Under the pieces are notes generated by a model. The model made no database searches. It was not told the origin of the DNA and saw only the letters and a list, made by a program, of their open reading frames with translations. DNA of 64,000 nucleotides from Ganoderma boninense. Its lineage: Eukaryota > Basidiomycota > Agaricomycetes > Polyporales > Polyporaceae. This document shows, one piece after another, positions 10,640 to 22,428 of this stretch (its first letter is position 1; every line of letters starts with the position of its first letter). A program made the translations under genes and the position numbers. The stretch spans positions 434,001 to 498,000 of the forward strand of contig CM035313.1 in NCBI GenBank assembly GCA_002900995.3, read 5' to 3'.

Positions 10640-12462
10640 ATGCTCCGGCTGACCTCGGACCACTTTCCAGTCTGTAAGTCTCTCCCTTCTTCTCTCTCCC
10701 CGACCCCCCATTCATCACATCCTTCTCTCGCCACTCCTTGCTCGACGTAGTTGTACCATTCGGTGTCATTGGGTGAGTCCTCGCCTCCTCTCTTCTCTCC
10801 TTTTCCCCCTGGCCCACCTTCTGACAACGGCCCTCAGCTTCTATCGTTACTTGTGGTACCTAATCCGCATTGCCGCCTCCCTCACATACCGCCCCGTTCC
10901 ATTGCCCGAGAACCCCACCTACATCGCAGAAGAGGATGTCACCATCATCGTCCCCACCATCGACGCCGGAGAGGAGTTCAAGGAAGCAGCCCACAGCTGG
11001 CTCGTCGGCAAGCCCAAAGAGATCCTCATCATCACCGAGGAGAAGATGCTTGGCCCCCTCCAGGACCTCGCCAACGCCGTCGACCCAGAGCGCATCCGCG
11101 TCCTGACAGTCCCCTTCGCCAACAAGCGACTCCAGATGTCCCACGGCATCAAGAACACCACCACCGACATCATCGTCTTCGCAGACGACGACGCCATCTG
11201 GCCTCCCACGCTCCTCCCCTACACCCTCGCCTGCTTCGAAGACCAGAACGTCGGCGGCGTCGGCACTTCGCAGCGCGTGCAGCCCGTCGGCAAGCGCATG
11301 ACCGTCTGGGAGGTCCTTGCCGCCTTCCGCCTCTCCATCCGCAACATCGAGATCTCGTCCTCGACCCACATCGACGGCGGCCTCCCGTGTCTCTCAGGGC
11401 GCACCGCCGCGTACCGCACGGTCATCCTCAAGGACCCCGAGTTCCTGCACGGCTTCACGCACGACTACTGGCTCGGCAAGTACCAGCTCAACTCGGGCGA
11501 CGACAAGTACCTCACGCGCTGGATGGTCAGCCACGGGTGGAGCACGTACGTGCAGTGCTGCAAGGAGGCGGAGCTGCTCTCGACGATGAAGCCCAACTGG
11601 CGGTTCCTGAAACAGGTCCTGCGGTGGACACGTAACACCTGGCGGTCGGACCTGCGTTCTCTGTTCACCGAACGCCACATCTGGACGTCGCACCCTTACG
11701 TCGCATACACGATGGTAAGCAAGCGCGCCGCTCTGGCTGCCCAAGCGTGTCTTCCGTCTTGGCCGGCGCTGATGGCTTATTCGGGCGCAGGTGGACAAGC
11801 TGTTCAACCCCTTCACGCTGCTCGCCGGACCCTTCTTCGTCGGCTACGTCGTCTACAAGACCACAATCCCGATCGACAAGGGTGGCTACCACTTGCCCTG
11901 GTGGTGAGTGAGCTTGAAATTTCGCGACGAGCCGCTTAGACTCAAGCGTGGTCTTCTTCTTCCTCCAGGAACGTCATCATCAGCTACTTCGTCTGGCTTC
12001 TCGCGACACGGACGGCGAAGCTCCTCCCGCATCTCTGGTACCGACCACAAGACGTGATCCACATCCCGGCGTTCATCCTGTTCGGCTACTACTTCTCGAT
12101 CATGAAGATATACGCGCTGCTAACGCTCCACGAGGTGCGTCATCCCCTCTCAGCTCACCTCGTTCCTTGTCCTTTTCTCGATCCTCGACTGACATGTCGT
12201 GTCACAGACTGGCTGGGGCACGCGTGCGGGCATCGGCGACGCCAGGGCGGCGACCGCGGCGGCGGACGCGGGCGGCCCGGCTCCAGGTGGGTACACGGAG
12301 AAGGTGCCGAGCACGCCGAGCTACCCCCAGAACCAGTATCCATCACAACCGTTCTCCCCCGAAGAGCAGCACGCGCACCAGCACCAGCGCCAGCCGTACT
12401 TGTACCAGCAGCAGCAGCAGCCCCCCGTGGAGGTGGAGATGCAGACCGGGTACGCGCGGTGA
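10640..12462 (+). CDS. Family-2 glycosyltransferase, CPS1/hyaluronan-synthase-like
   Basis: A processive membrane glycosyltransferase of the type that builds extracellular polysaccharide. Exons 10640-10673, 10751-10772, 10838-11714, 11791-11903, 11969-12134 and 12208-12462 join in frame to 488 residues. The two tiny first exons give MLRLTSDHFPVFVPFGVIG, the start I know for this fungal family. An N-terminal membrane segment (FYRYLWYLIRIAA) is followed by VTIIVPTID, the metal-binding FADDDAIWP, NSGDDKYLTRW, and QVLRW, which fits the Q/RxxRW motif of processive GT2 enzymes. Two or three C-terminal membrane helices follow (LLAGPFFVGYVV, VIISYFVWLLA, AFILFGYYFSIM). The last exon is low complexity and rich in Gln, Pro and His. 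Related fungal GT2 proteins are needed for hyphal growth on surfaces and for capsule; the product here is not predictable. Confidence 0.9.
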
Positions 12463-15060
12463 TCGACCGCGCGAGAGGAGGGCGTATGGGCCGTGGTGGT
12501 AGTGGTGGTGGTGGTGTACATGAGATTGAGATGGATGATGAGACGACCATGACCAATGACATGGACCACACGATACGTTGGATTTTTCTGCTGCCTACCC
12601 CCCCTCGCCCTGCCCAGCCCCCGTCTGCCCGTCTGCCTGCTTGCTTTGCTGCCCCGCTTTCTGCTACTGCTTGCCCTCCCCTCCCCCCTCCCCCTCTCCT
12701 GCGCTCGTCAAACGTGCCGCGCCGCCGCCGCCGAGTGCACCTATACTACCCTCCAGCACGCCCACTCGCTCGCTCGCTCGCTCACCTACGATACTCGATA
12801 CTCGATACTCGGAATATACCCACCGTGGCCTCCCCGCGCGGTGCGTGGAAAACCTGGCTGCTGCTGGCCTGCTGCTGCTTGTTCGCCTGTCGTCCATCGT
12901 CAGCCACCCGTCATCCGCTGCCGTGGTGATCGGCGTCCTCGCCACTGCTGATGCCGCCGTAACGAGTGCACGCGCGCTTGCCCGCCCCCTTCCCCATCCT
13001 CTTCCTGCATGAAGCTTGAAGTTCCGTCCGGTGATAACCATCGCAGGAAGTACCGCGCGTAGTTACAAGTTACAAGCACCTTCTGGACCTTTGCCCTGCC
13101 ACTATTTCCGCTACCACTGCCCACTTACCACTACCCGCCACATCGCCACATACAGTAGATACAGACACAGATACGCGTACAGACACGGGCGGGGCTCGGG
13201 CGGACCTTTGATTCTTCGTTATTCCCTTGTTCGTTCCTCGGACTCTGCGCACGGGTTTGTTTTTGCACACAGACACGCACACCACCACCAGCACGTACCG
13301 CATGGCATGGTTCTGAACACTGAATTGCGACGACGAATCGCGATGCAGCCTCGTCCAGGGCGCGTGAGTCCTCAGCCGAGGCGACTAATACAGTACATAG
13401 TCAGTACTTGGACGAGCGAAGATCGGCCTCGCGTTCCGGTGTCCTGCACAGCAGTGAGTGAGTACATATACTTATTATTAGTCTCTGGTGCCTTGTGCCT
13501 TTCTGCGTAGTCGCACCTGTGCTGTGCATATTCAGCTGTTTGCGGTGCTTGCTTTCGGGTGTTGAGCTCGAGGTTCGACATCCGCGCGCGTGTGTTTTCG
13601 CGTTCCTCTCTCGGGATCCCAAGCTCGTAAGTACGTATACGGTAAGCATGCAGTGGGTGGGGCTTGGAGCCTCCTGTCCGACATGCCTCTGTCTGTCTGT
13701 GCAACTGTTGATCTTGACGTGTTTTTTTGCCTTGACGACGTGCGATCGCGTGCGAGATCAAAGAGGACTTATGTAAGTAGGTTTGGGCGGAGAAGGGGGA
13801 CAAAAATAAATGCGTAAATCTCGTGCATCTCGGATGGCCCACTCAGGATCGCTAACGCCAAGAATAGCGACCGGCGTGCGCCGCCGGGGAGCCCGGTGCT
13901 GAGTGCGGCACGCCGCCGGAGGGAGGTGATTGGCTCGTGAGCTGCGTCCATGATCATCTTCAAGTTGATTCAGAATCGCTGTTCAGACCAAACGGTTGTG
14001 TTTGTCGTGCAACTCTCGAGTGTTGAGATAAGTAGGGCATAAGAGGTTAGTCAGCTTGTCCCCGCCTAGTATGTCTATCTTTACGCTTTTGCACGCTGTG
14101 CAAAGATGGATGAACTATTTGTGTTCACGATTCCGCCTGTAGACGTCAAAAAGACTTGCTGCGCAGCAGGGAGCTCGACATAACCATGGGCAAACTCCTG
14201 CCAGCGCGCGGCGCGCCGCTACCCACGATTGTCCGGACCCGCACACCCCAGCATCGCGCTCGGTCCGAGGACGGTAAGCATAAGTCGTATTATTAAAGAA
14301 ACCCGGTGAATTCGTGTGGTCTTATTTGGCCGCATTTCGATCTGTTTGCATAGAGCGCTTAATCATCCTCCAGAGATCCTCGCTCGAGTGGTCCTCGCCA
14401 CCAGCTGCCTGCCTGCAACGGATTTTTTACCCCAGACCGCCATCAGCTTCGTCCTCCGCGCGCGCACAGCGCTTCTGAATAACTTCCTTATGGCAGTTCG
14501 TCGTTGGTCAACCTGCCATCCTCATGCCTCAACGTCTCGCTCCACCGGTCACTATAGAGTCCTCATCCACCGCTGCTCCGTCTATCCCAGCCCTCCGCTC
14601 ATGTAAGTCTTTGAGTGTGGATGTACAAACGACAGACCTTTGAAGAATGTCAGCCTTCAATAAGTCTGCCGGAGCGACGCGAGGGCGTCTCTTGTATTAA
14701 TTACCGCTTCCCCTCCACGCGCGACTAGGGGGGACGCAGACTGTTCTTGACCATTTGAACTACAGCCTGGCCCTTTTCCAGTGGGCCTCCGACTGCGTCA
14801 GGGAAAGATAGTGCGAGCGTGCAGAGCTGCTCTTCAATCGGACAGGTCCATGGTATGGTGGCCGGCTGGCGCGTACGTCCATTAGTCCTCAGTTAAATGG
14901 TGATGCCTGCCTATGCACGTGACTAACTTATGCGCCTCTTTTGCAGATGAAAGACACTCCTGATCAACTTGTCATGGTAGCCGACGTGACCTGTGTCGCG
15001 GAACAATCGGACTTATGTTTGGCCAGCCCAGGTCAGTACGAACAAACCACAACCAGCACC
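12463..15060. other. Long intergenic region with simple repeats
   Basis: No gene is supported over 2.6 kb. It contains a (CTCG)n tract at about 12764-12784 followed by three GATACTC units at about 12789-12811, and C-rich stretches just after the glycosyltransferase stop. Frames on both strands lack motifs. Confidence 0.5.
12764..12811. repeat. Simple repeats (CTCG)n and (GATACTC)n
   Basis: About five CTCG units, then three tandem 7-bp GATACTC units, directly visible. Confidence 0.8.
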
Positions 15061-15074
15061 ACAGGCCGGTGCTT

Positions 15075-15498
15075 ACTTACCTAGAATTTACAAGAGTACG
15101 CACGTTGGCAGTCACCAACCATTGGAGGCAGACGAGCATGGAGTGGTGCAGCGCATAGACACCACGGCCTGGTGGGGAATACTCTTTTCCTTTTCTGTGG
15201 ACGAGTCGGATCCCGGAAAGATTGGAGAGGAGGTGAAGGAGAGGGAAGGGCGGGAACTCCGTCCGCTCGATGGTGATCGAGTGGACGAGGGGCTGGATGT
15301 GAGGCTTGTCCTGGAGGAAGTCCACAAACTCGGAGACTTATTCTTTGGTATGGAACTCAACCCGAGTAAAGAGTACGCAGCGGCTGCGAGGGAGCAGCTG
15401 GCAGCATGCGAGGGAGAAGCTGGGGAGTGTTGCAGAATAACCCTGAGACGGTCGATGACTCGTTCGATGACCTCCCAAGGCAGCCGCGGAGGCTTCAT
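15075..15498 (-). pseudogene. F-box-like gene fragment with in-frame stop
   Basis: The minus-strand start at 15498 reads RLPWEVIERVIDRLR, which resembles the F-box of the many basidiomycete F-box proteins. A change of frame near 15430 leads to SLACCQLLPRSRCVLFTRVEF, the usual continuation. A TAA at 15338-15340 interrupts the frame, after which VSEFVDFLQDKPHIQPLV continues the same protein family. The frameshift and the stop make a working product unlikely. Only about the first 140 residues of the family are present. The identification rests on pattern memory and is moderate. Confidence 0.5.
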
Positions 15499-15832
15499 GG
15501 TCAGCCGAGGAGGAGTTGAGAAGGACAAGGGGATACAGGACTTGGAAGGATAGGTGCACAATGAGAGCAAGTGAAGACTCAAAGGGGCCTTGGCTGTGCT
15601 ACAAGTTGTATGCTGTATTTGGGTTTGATCCTGTGGGCACCGACATCGCACCCACGCGCATCAAGGAAGCCAGTTCCCACCGAACCTTGAAATATTGAAT
15701 CCAATACACTCATGAGTTGTATGGGTCGATGGATAGTAAACTCCGTAGACAGGAACGTCGCGCCGGTTACGCACGCTCAAGCAATAATGGGGCCCATAAA
15801 ACACAGTGTATCGCATCCCCCTTTTCGCAATT

Positions 15833-18262
15833 TCAATCCCTCGTGGTTAGGTCCACGTCGGGGTCGACTTGCGCGACGACGTCCACAGCCTTGACCCCAG
15901 GGAAGAGCTCCACGTCGTCATCCACCGCGCAGACCGTGGGGTTCGAGGACGTACCCGAGGGCAGCTGTCCAGCAATGAGCCATGAGAGACGGCTGCAAGC
16001 AAGTATAATGAAGAACCACGCACCGTCCCATCGCTGAGATATGCCTTGATGATATCCGAGACGCAAGCAGAGGACTGGTAGATGGAAGTGTGCTACCCCA
16101 GACAAAAGAATAATCAGGACCCGCAAAAACCAACACAGGACCTTCGAGTCAAAGGCTTACCCCGAAACCGTTCTGCTTCACGAGCGCCGCCCGGTCACCG
16201 AGCACCTCAGCCATGTGCGCCGCCTCCTTGAACGGCGTCGCGTTGTCGTACTACACCGCACACAGTTCAGAGGCCAGTGGGAGGGGAGGGGGGGGGGCGA
16301 GAGGAAAACGCGCATACACACCGCGTTCCCGATGAGGAGGACCTTGTGCGCGAACGTGCCGTTAAAGGGGCCCTGGAAGCGCTCTGGCGCGCGGACGGGC
16401 CAGTACGAGCACTGCTGCCAGGGGACGGGAAACAGCGCACCGACTGCCAATCGCCGCCAACCAAGCACACGGTCCATCAGCCTGAGTGAACACGTCCAGC
16501 GAAGTGCGTGTCATGTAGGTGTAGGACTCACACGAGGGAGAGACGGTCCGGATGACGTCGACGAGGTTGTCGAAGACGACCGTCGTGTTCACCGACGGGT
16601 CGGCGTCCACGCTATCTGCGCAGACGACGGCGGCTTCGGTGTAGCTGTTCTCGGTGTAGACCGCGCCCCTCCTGTTGCAATACAGTAAAGAATGTCAGAA
16701 AATCGTCATCAGAGTAAGGGCCAATATGTTATACACACTTGGTCAAGGATCCCGCGGAGCCAGCAGTCCCGTTCTCGATAGTCGCGATGGCCTGTGGGAG
16801 GAGCTCGTTGCCGGACGCTGACCACTGCTGGGGCTGGTAGAGGCTGCCGTACATCGTCGCTGTGATCCCACCCCAAACCATGTTTCGTCTCAGACTTCAG
16901 CATATCATTGGTGCACGGAATGGCTGGGACGCACCGCGAAGGAGTGTCAGGTGGTTCTGGACGGGGTGGTCGTGCCCGAGCTGATGTCCATTTATCAGCC
17001 GTGAGAACGATGGCTTGGATCCATTGAGGGAGGCAGACTCGCCTTGATAGCATCGTTGAGGACGTCGACGACATCCTGGGCCGTGCTGTTCGCGGACGGG
17101 GCGAGCTTACATTCATCGGGCCCCGCCAAGGCGCAGGCGGTGGCGAAGCCGGTATAAACGTCCTCGGCCGACCCAAGCTGGTCGCTCCAGAGCTAGCAGG
17201 AGAAGGAGGCATCAGCATATATGCGCACCAAACCGCCAGAGAAGCCGAAGCGAAAACGATACCTGGTACGACTGGGCAGACGCGATACGGGTAGCATCGA
17301 GGACACCGTCGAGGATGACGCGGCCGGCGCGATCAGGGAACACTGCGCAACTCCGTCTCAGCCAGAATCCTACGCATGTATGCACGTACGGCGCATGCAA
17401 ACTGCTCGTGAGTGCGGAGCGGAGACGTAAGTACGCACTGTTGATGAACCACGCGCCGACGAGCGTGCCGTACGAGAGGCCCCAGTAGTCAATCGTGCTG
17501 TCCTCGCCCACGACGGCGTCCGCGAGCCGCACCAGGTCGCGCACGGTCGCCGCGGTGCCGACGTAACCGAGCGTCGTGGCGTTGGGCCCGGACAGGCAGC
17601 GCTCCCCGAGCTCCGTCCACTTCTCGTCGAGGATCGGGGCCTGGGCGTACAGGGCGCGGAGGTCGGTCTGGTTGGTGAAGTCGCTGAGCTCGTTGATGCC
17701 CGTCGCCTCGATCGTGCCGTTCCAGAAGCTCGCGTACTCGGCGTCGGGGATGCAGTACACGTTTCCTGGACTGTGTTGCTATGTCAGTGACGGGTAGTAT
17801 TAGTCGCGGATGGAGAGGCGAGCGCACTAGGTGTAGGGCCCGACTCCGCGGGGGTCCCAGCTCACGAAGTCGTAGGCTCCCCCGGTCCGGTTCATCAGGG
17901 CCTCTCCGTCCGTCGCCAAAGTCGAGAGACCGGATACGCCAGGACCGCCTGTGCGTATTGCGCGTTGTCAGCAAACAACACAAGGAAGCGTGCGCCGGGC
18001 CGTTGTGAATGTATGCGTGTGTCAGCTCACCGGGATTCAGGAAGATCGTGCCTTTGCGCTCTCCGGTGGCGTTCGCTTTCACGACGAGCAGTTGACCATG
18101 CCCGGCGGAGGTGTCGTGGTAGTCCAGGGGGACGTCGAGGTACGCGCAGGAAAGGTTGCCGAATTGCGGGCAGGGGACCCATCCGGACATGTTTGCCCGT
18201 GCAACCATCATTTGGCCGGTGAGACTGACGACTGCGAGGGCTGCTGCATCGGCTTTCAACAT
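15833..18262 (-). CDS. Secreted S33 peptidase, tripeptidyl-aminopeptidase-like alpha/beta hydrolase
   Basis: A secreted alpha/beta hydrolase of the S33 TAP-like family, expected to release short peptides from protein N-termini outside the cell. I choose ATG 18262 because it gives a signal peptide (ALAVVSLTGQMMVARA); an upstream in-frame ATG at 18295 only adds polar residues. Visible parts are WVPCPQFGNLSCAYLDVPLDYH, TIFLNPG, YDFVSWDPRGVGPYT, the nucleophile elbow DYWGLSYGT (17480s), DRAGRVILDGVLDA, and the C-terminal TAP-like region with LIGNAYDNATPF (Asp) and NGFGHTSIYQSSACV (His). The full Ser-Asp-His triad is therefore present. Many short introns separate about nine or more exons, and all sites checked follow GT-AG. 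The stop is at 15833-15835. It is divergent from the DJ-1 gene at 19067. This is the only intact peptidase among four copies. Confidence 0.87.
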
Positions 18263-19066
18263 GGCGTAGTGGTAATCGTACGCTGTGCTGTACATCAGTG
18301 GTGAGGATGATCGGGTGAAGGGGTGTTGGATGGGATGGACGAGGGTGTTGCTATAGGATCAGCGCTCAGCACCCGTGTTGGAGCCGGTCAATGAGTGGCG
18401 CAGGAGGAACTTGGACTCGGGGGTGCATCACCGCAGGGTTTCCAAACGAAATTGCAAACCGACTGAGACCGCGGCAATGATTTCCAACACCGGCAGGGCG
18501 CAGTCAGGTAAGTACACTACTCGGGGAACTACGAAGAAGTCGGTCGTCGACTACTCGGAGACTAATGGCCGTGATTGCGTAATCATCAGGTGGGGGTCCG
18601 GTCCGAACAGTAGAAAACAGAGTTAAACCCAGGTTAAACCACGGCCAAGTCTTGTCTCATAAGTAGGTGAAGAAAGACGCGGATCGCAGTACGAGAACTT
18701 CCTGCAGGGTGGTCCACGGTGCACCCATCTAGCCCATTGTCCTTGGGCGAAACGTTCCACGATGTGCCTTGAATCATTGGATGTTATCTATGTGACCAGA
18801 TCTGCCGAGGGCATACGCAACTCTATGCCGCTCAAGGGCCGCCAGGCTGAGGCCCCGGAGAAGCCGCGTCAGTGAGAGAGTGAGAAGCTGCCTGGCACAT
18901 GAGCACCTCAACAGCATTCTGTCATTGGCGACTCAGGCAAGCATGGGATGTTCCCGGACATCTGTTCCCGCTACGGGCAGAAGAAAAAGGGGTATAAAGG
19001 GTCAGAAATTCGAAGCAACGCCAGCAGACCAGCTCAGCCTCGAAGCAACACCTTCCCCCGAACGAA
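18263..19066. promoter_or_regulatory. Divergent promoter region between peptidase and DJ-1 copy A
   Basis: An 800-bp region separates two diverging genes. It holds the TATA box of DJ-1 copy A at 18993. A stretch near 18800-18850 (AGATCTGCCGAGGGCATACGC) recurs upstream of DJ-1 copies C and D. No gene is seen. Confidence 0.5.
18993..18998 (+). promoter_or_regulatory. TATA box of DJ-1 copy A
   Basis: TATAAA 74 bp before the ATG at 19067, followed by the leader motif ATTCGAAGCAAC that recurs in all four copies. Confidence 0.75.
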
Positions 19067-19820
19067 ATGACCACTGCGCCAGCACCCGGTGTGTGACTAG
19101 CACCCACAGGACATCCACACCACATCCACTGACTCCCATCCCGTCACAGCCGACACCATCTCCAAGATCGGGGTGGTTGTCTTCCCCGGGTTCGAACTCC
19201 TCGACACCTTTGGTCCGCTCGAAGCCCTCTTCGGTCTTTCCAGTGCCCACAAAATCGACCTCTGCGTCGTCGCCGCGACCCTCGACCCCGTGTACTCCGG
19301 GACGAGCAACCCCCTCATGAACAAGACGGGCTCGCGTTTCGGCGTGACCGTCGTCCCGACGCACACCCACGACACCGTGCCCGACCTCGACGTCCTCCTC
19401 GTCCCGGGCGGCATCGGCGTCCTAGAGGAGACGAGCAAGCCCACAGTCGAGTTCGTGAAGAAGACGTACCCGAAGCTCAAGTACCTCATCACCGTCTGCA
19501 ACGGGGCCTCCATCCCTGCGGCGGCGGGCGTGCTCGACGGGAAGCGCGCGACGACGAACAAGGCCGCGTGGAAGGTGGCGACGTCCGCAGGTCCGAACGT
19601 GAACTGGGTGAAGACGGCGCGGTACGTCGTGGACGGGAAGTGTTGGACGTCGTCGGGGGTGAGCGCGGGGATCGACATAACGCTTGCGTGGATCGCGAAG
19701 GTGTATGGGCAGGAGCTCGCGAGGACTATCGCCAACGGGATGGAGTACGAGTGGAAGGACGACCCCGACTGGGACCCGTTCGCATACATGTTCGGCGAGG
19801 GAGAGTTCCTCGGCGCCTGA
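19067..19820 (+). CDS. DJ-1/PfpI family protein, copy A
   Basis: A cytosolic GATase1-like protein of 230 residues. Exons 19067-19088 and 19150-19820 join to MTTAPAPG + ADTISKIG. The sequence VVVFPGFELLDTFGPLEALF is the typical N-terminal strand-turn of ThiJ/PfpI proteins. ITVCNGASIPAAAGVLDGKR carries the nucleophile-elbow Cys (VCNG) and the following helix. WTSSGVSAGIDITLAW matches the GVTAGID part of isonitrile-hydratase-like members. No signal peptide is seen. Known relatives include isonitrile hydratases, glyoxalase-type and chaperone-like proteins, so the substrate is not predictable. Its neighbour on the opposite strand is the intact secreted peptidase. A PEX5 fragment follows downstream, as PEX5 follows copy B. 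Confidence 0.88.
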
Positions 19821-20269
19821 GGGAAGGTCGTTCTGGAGTGCTATACAACATGTAAACCCACTTGCCAACCCACTCGCTCGCGATCGCGACACCGTCCGTT
19901 ATAGCCAGGATCATTTCACGCGAGCAGCCTTCAAGTCGATGCTTGATGGGGATCAGGACGCGCAGTGTGCGCGGAGAGTGCCAGGGCCGGACATTCGCGT
20001 AGACCGCCGACGAAACGACGAGCAACCGAAAAAGACCACCCAGACACAGTAGTCTAACGTTGAGAAGTCTGAGATGAAGTGCGCATTTAGATCGAGGAGC
20101 ATAGAAAAGTAAAAGGTAAGCGTCGAACCGTTAGCGCCCATTAAGTATGGACTCACATGTTCGGGGATCTCCGGACCGGCAGTGCATGGCCCGATCGCGT
20201 CATGCTATCATTGTGCCACCTTCGTCCAGCCAGTTTTCTGCCTCAACACCTTGAACCACCGCCGAAGTG
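19821..20269. other. Intergenic, 3' side of DJ-1 copy A
   Basis: No gene is seen. The stretch at about 20125-20180 (GCGCCCATTAAGTATGGA...) is similar to 25205-25265, just upstream of PEX5, and marks the duplicated PEX5 promoter. Confidence 0.55.
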
Positions 20270-20650
20270 ATGTCTCGACAGAGCCTCATCCCAGGCGCAG
20301 AATGCTTGACGGTTTTCAGCCCGCTCTCGTAGGCCCTGAAGCGCACAGAGGCCTCGACTTCGACTATGGCGTGTCGACTTGGGTGCACTGGCAGAACGCC
20401 TGGGAGGACATGAACTCCTCAGACATCTCGTCGGAGTCGCCGGCTGAATTCGATGAACCGGGTATTCCTACCCTGGGCGCGTACGTTTTCGGTACGTACT
20501 CCCCGTATGCCTCGTTTGCCCCGTCCTGACGCGCATATGTCGAACTTTGACGGAGAAGGAGAACAACTTGAACTACCGTTACCCGGGCCATTATGATTCG
20601 AGGTCGTCGTTGCAAGAGGCGAAGGGCCTCCCCGCACAGAATCGGTCAAG
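20270..20650 (+). pseudogene. Internally deleted PEX5 fragment
   Basis: From ATG 20270 the sequence aligns with the first PEX5 exon (SLIPGAECLTVFSPLS against SLQGLISGAECAVPFNPLS) but meets a TAG. It then jumps to a stretch matching PEX5 at 27580-27700 (DFDYG, AWEDMNSSDISSE, EFDEPGIPTLG), including the intron after it. It ends with a match to about 27800-27845 (SSLQEAKGLPAQN). The W-motif region and the whole TPR domain are missing. It is clearly a decayed copy of the PEX5 gene at 25364, carried along in the duplication. Confidence 0.8.
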
Positions 20651-21024
20651 ACTGACGAATGTGGAACCCAGGTCCGAACATAACATCCGGTTTCCGCAGA
20701 GACCCAAAGAGAGCCTGCTCTCCGGCCCCGCGGTGCGATACGAACTTGCTGATCGCCCGTTTGTTGTCGCAGTTCCTCCAGCTCGAGCACCTACTGCAAC
20801 GTATCGGAGCGGTGGGGGAAAAGCCAAGCGTCGTTTGGACTCGGGTCGTGGAGCTGGAGGAGCGAAGAGCGAAAGGTGTTGTGAACGCCACGCCGGTGCG
20901 TGCCGCGAGCCTGAGGGAGGCAGCTCAACGCGGTATGTTTTGTTGCCGAAGTCGCGCAGGACTCAGGTATGTACTTACGTCCGCACGGTCGAGTATACTG
21001 CGGAGCGAGTTTCCTAGCTGACCA
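20651..21024. other. Unassigned segment between PEX5 and peptidase fragments
   Basis: A plus-strand open frame (20659-21021) reads LLIARLLSQFLQLEHLLQRIG and onward with an alpha-helical look, but I recognise no family. It may be residual sequence from the duplication. Nothing else is seen. Confidence 0.3.
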
Positions 21025-22020
21025 TGTGGGCAGGGAGATGCTCCTCTAACGCCACGCATTCGGCCGCCAGAGCTGGTCGCGCCAAAGCTAGCAGTAGAAG
21101 CAGGCATCAGCATACATGCACTCAACCCCCCAGAAAAGCCGAGGACTCTCCGTGAGTGCGCGTTCCGAAGGTAGTAAGGTGGCGTGTCGAGCTTACCAGC
21201 AAGGCGAGTGGGTGCTGAGGGGGTGGTGGTGGTTTAGCGGACTGGATCCGGCCTTGTACGTATTTCGGGGGCGATGGGAGTCGAAAAGTGGTGGGATATC
21301 ATTAAAAAGCAACAACACGAAAGTCGACGTAGAGAGGCGAAAGACGAGGTCGGAAGTCGAGCGACGAGGTTGAGGCCTTGAGGATCGAGGAGTGCGGCGT
21401 TAGTATCCGGGACGTGCAACAAGTATGTAACGGGGGGCTCAGGAACTGCGACTGTACTTACTACTTACTCTGCTCTATGTATCTAGACCACGACCGTGCT
21501 CGTTCTCGGAGAAGAATAGAATGAGGAATAAGAGAGGAATCAAGGGAGCCAACACGGGAAAAGGCGTTCAGGACCATTCGCATCAGCAGGGCGCGAGGTC
21601 AGATCGTCGGATCGTGCTCCAGTCCCGCTCAGCGGCGTACGACACTCATCACCGCCTGTTCGTGTACTGCCAGCAAACAACTGGAGCATTCAGGATGTGA
21701 GCGAGAGTTGGTGTGTGCCAGCTCGAGCACCGGGATTCAGAAAGACCGTATCCTTGCCACGGTCCCCAGCGGCATTCGCCTTCACGAGGAGTAGTTGCGG
21801 CTGTCCGTCCCCGGCATTATGGTACTGCGGCACTCCGGCGGGACGTCGAGGTATGCGCACGAAAGGTTGCAGATTTGCCAGTGTGGCCAGGGCGCCCATT
21901 TGGATACTATACTTATTCGCTCGCGTAGCCATCGTCATTTGGTTCATGAGACCGATGACTGCGAATCGGAGGGTCGCTGCGCCACGTTTCATCTTGGCGT
22001 AAGGACAGTGGTAACATGTG
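21025..22020 (-). pseudogene. Peptidase remnant, copy B
   Basis: Two separated pieces of the TAP-like peptidase remain. The N-terminal exon at 21750-21992 (ATG 21992; FAVIGLMNQMTMATRA, QPQLLLVKANAAGDRG, DTVFLNPG) parallels copy A at 18030-18262. A stretch at about 21060-21140 matches copy A at about 17180-17265 at the DNA level (GCTGGTCGC...AGCTAGCAG). The central part with the catalytic Ser and the whole C-terminal part are absent. No functional product is possible. Confidence 0.75.
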
Positions 22021-22428
22021 CTGCTACACGTCGGTGGTAGTACTAGTAAGGAATGGTCAGGCGAGAGGGGTTGGGTGATTCGGAAGGAAGAGGATGTGGC
22101 TACAGTAGGGTCGGCGACGTGTTGGAGCCCGCCGTCAATGAATGGTACGATGAAGGACCACGAGCACCGCCCCAGTCTGAGGAATTTGAATGAAAATCAA
22201 ATACGAGTCGCCTGCAGCGGCAGGTCGGCTCCTCCACTTACTAAGAGCATGGTCGCGTGCTGGAACCATGGAGGCAGACCGACGGCCAACACCGAAATGG
22301 GAGCCAGTCAGATCCTTCGAACTACGAGGGGGTTAGCCGTCGATGACTCAGAGGAGACTCAGAGGCCGATGGCCGAGGTTTCGTGACCGTGACATGTGAG
22401 CAGGGGCCCGAGGGCAAATTACAGTGCC
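22021..22428. other. Intergenic, no gene seen
   Basis: Probably the former upstream region of peptidase copy B. No supported feature. Confidence 0.4.

Noticed and set aside
10751..11635. 294-codon plus-strand frame overlapping the glycosyltransferase
   Set aside because: Arg/His/Pro-rich shadow frame of the GC-rich glycosyltransferase exon, with no motifs.
12764..12811. Possible CRISPR-like or functional tandem array
   Set aside because: Units are 4 and 7 bp without spacers. Ordinary microsatellites.
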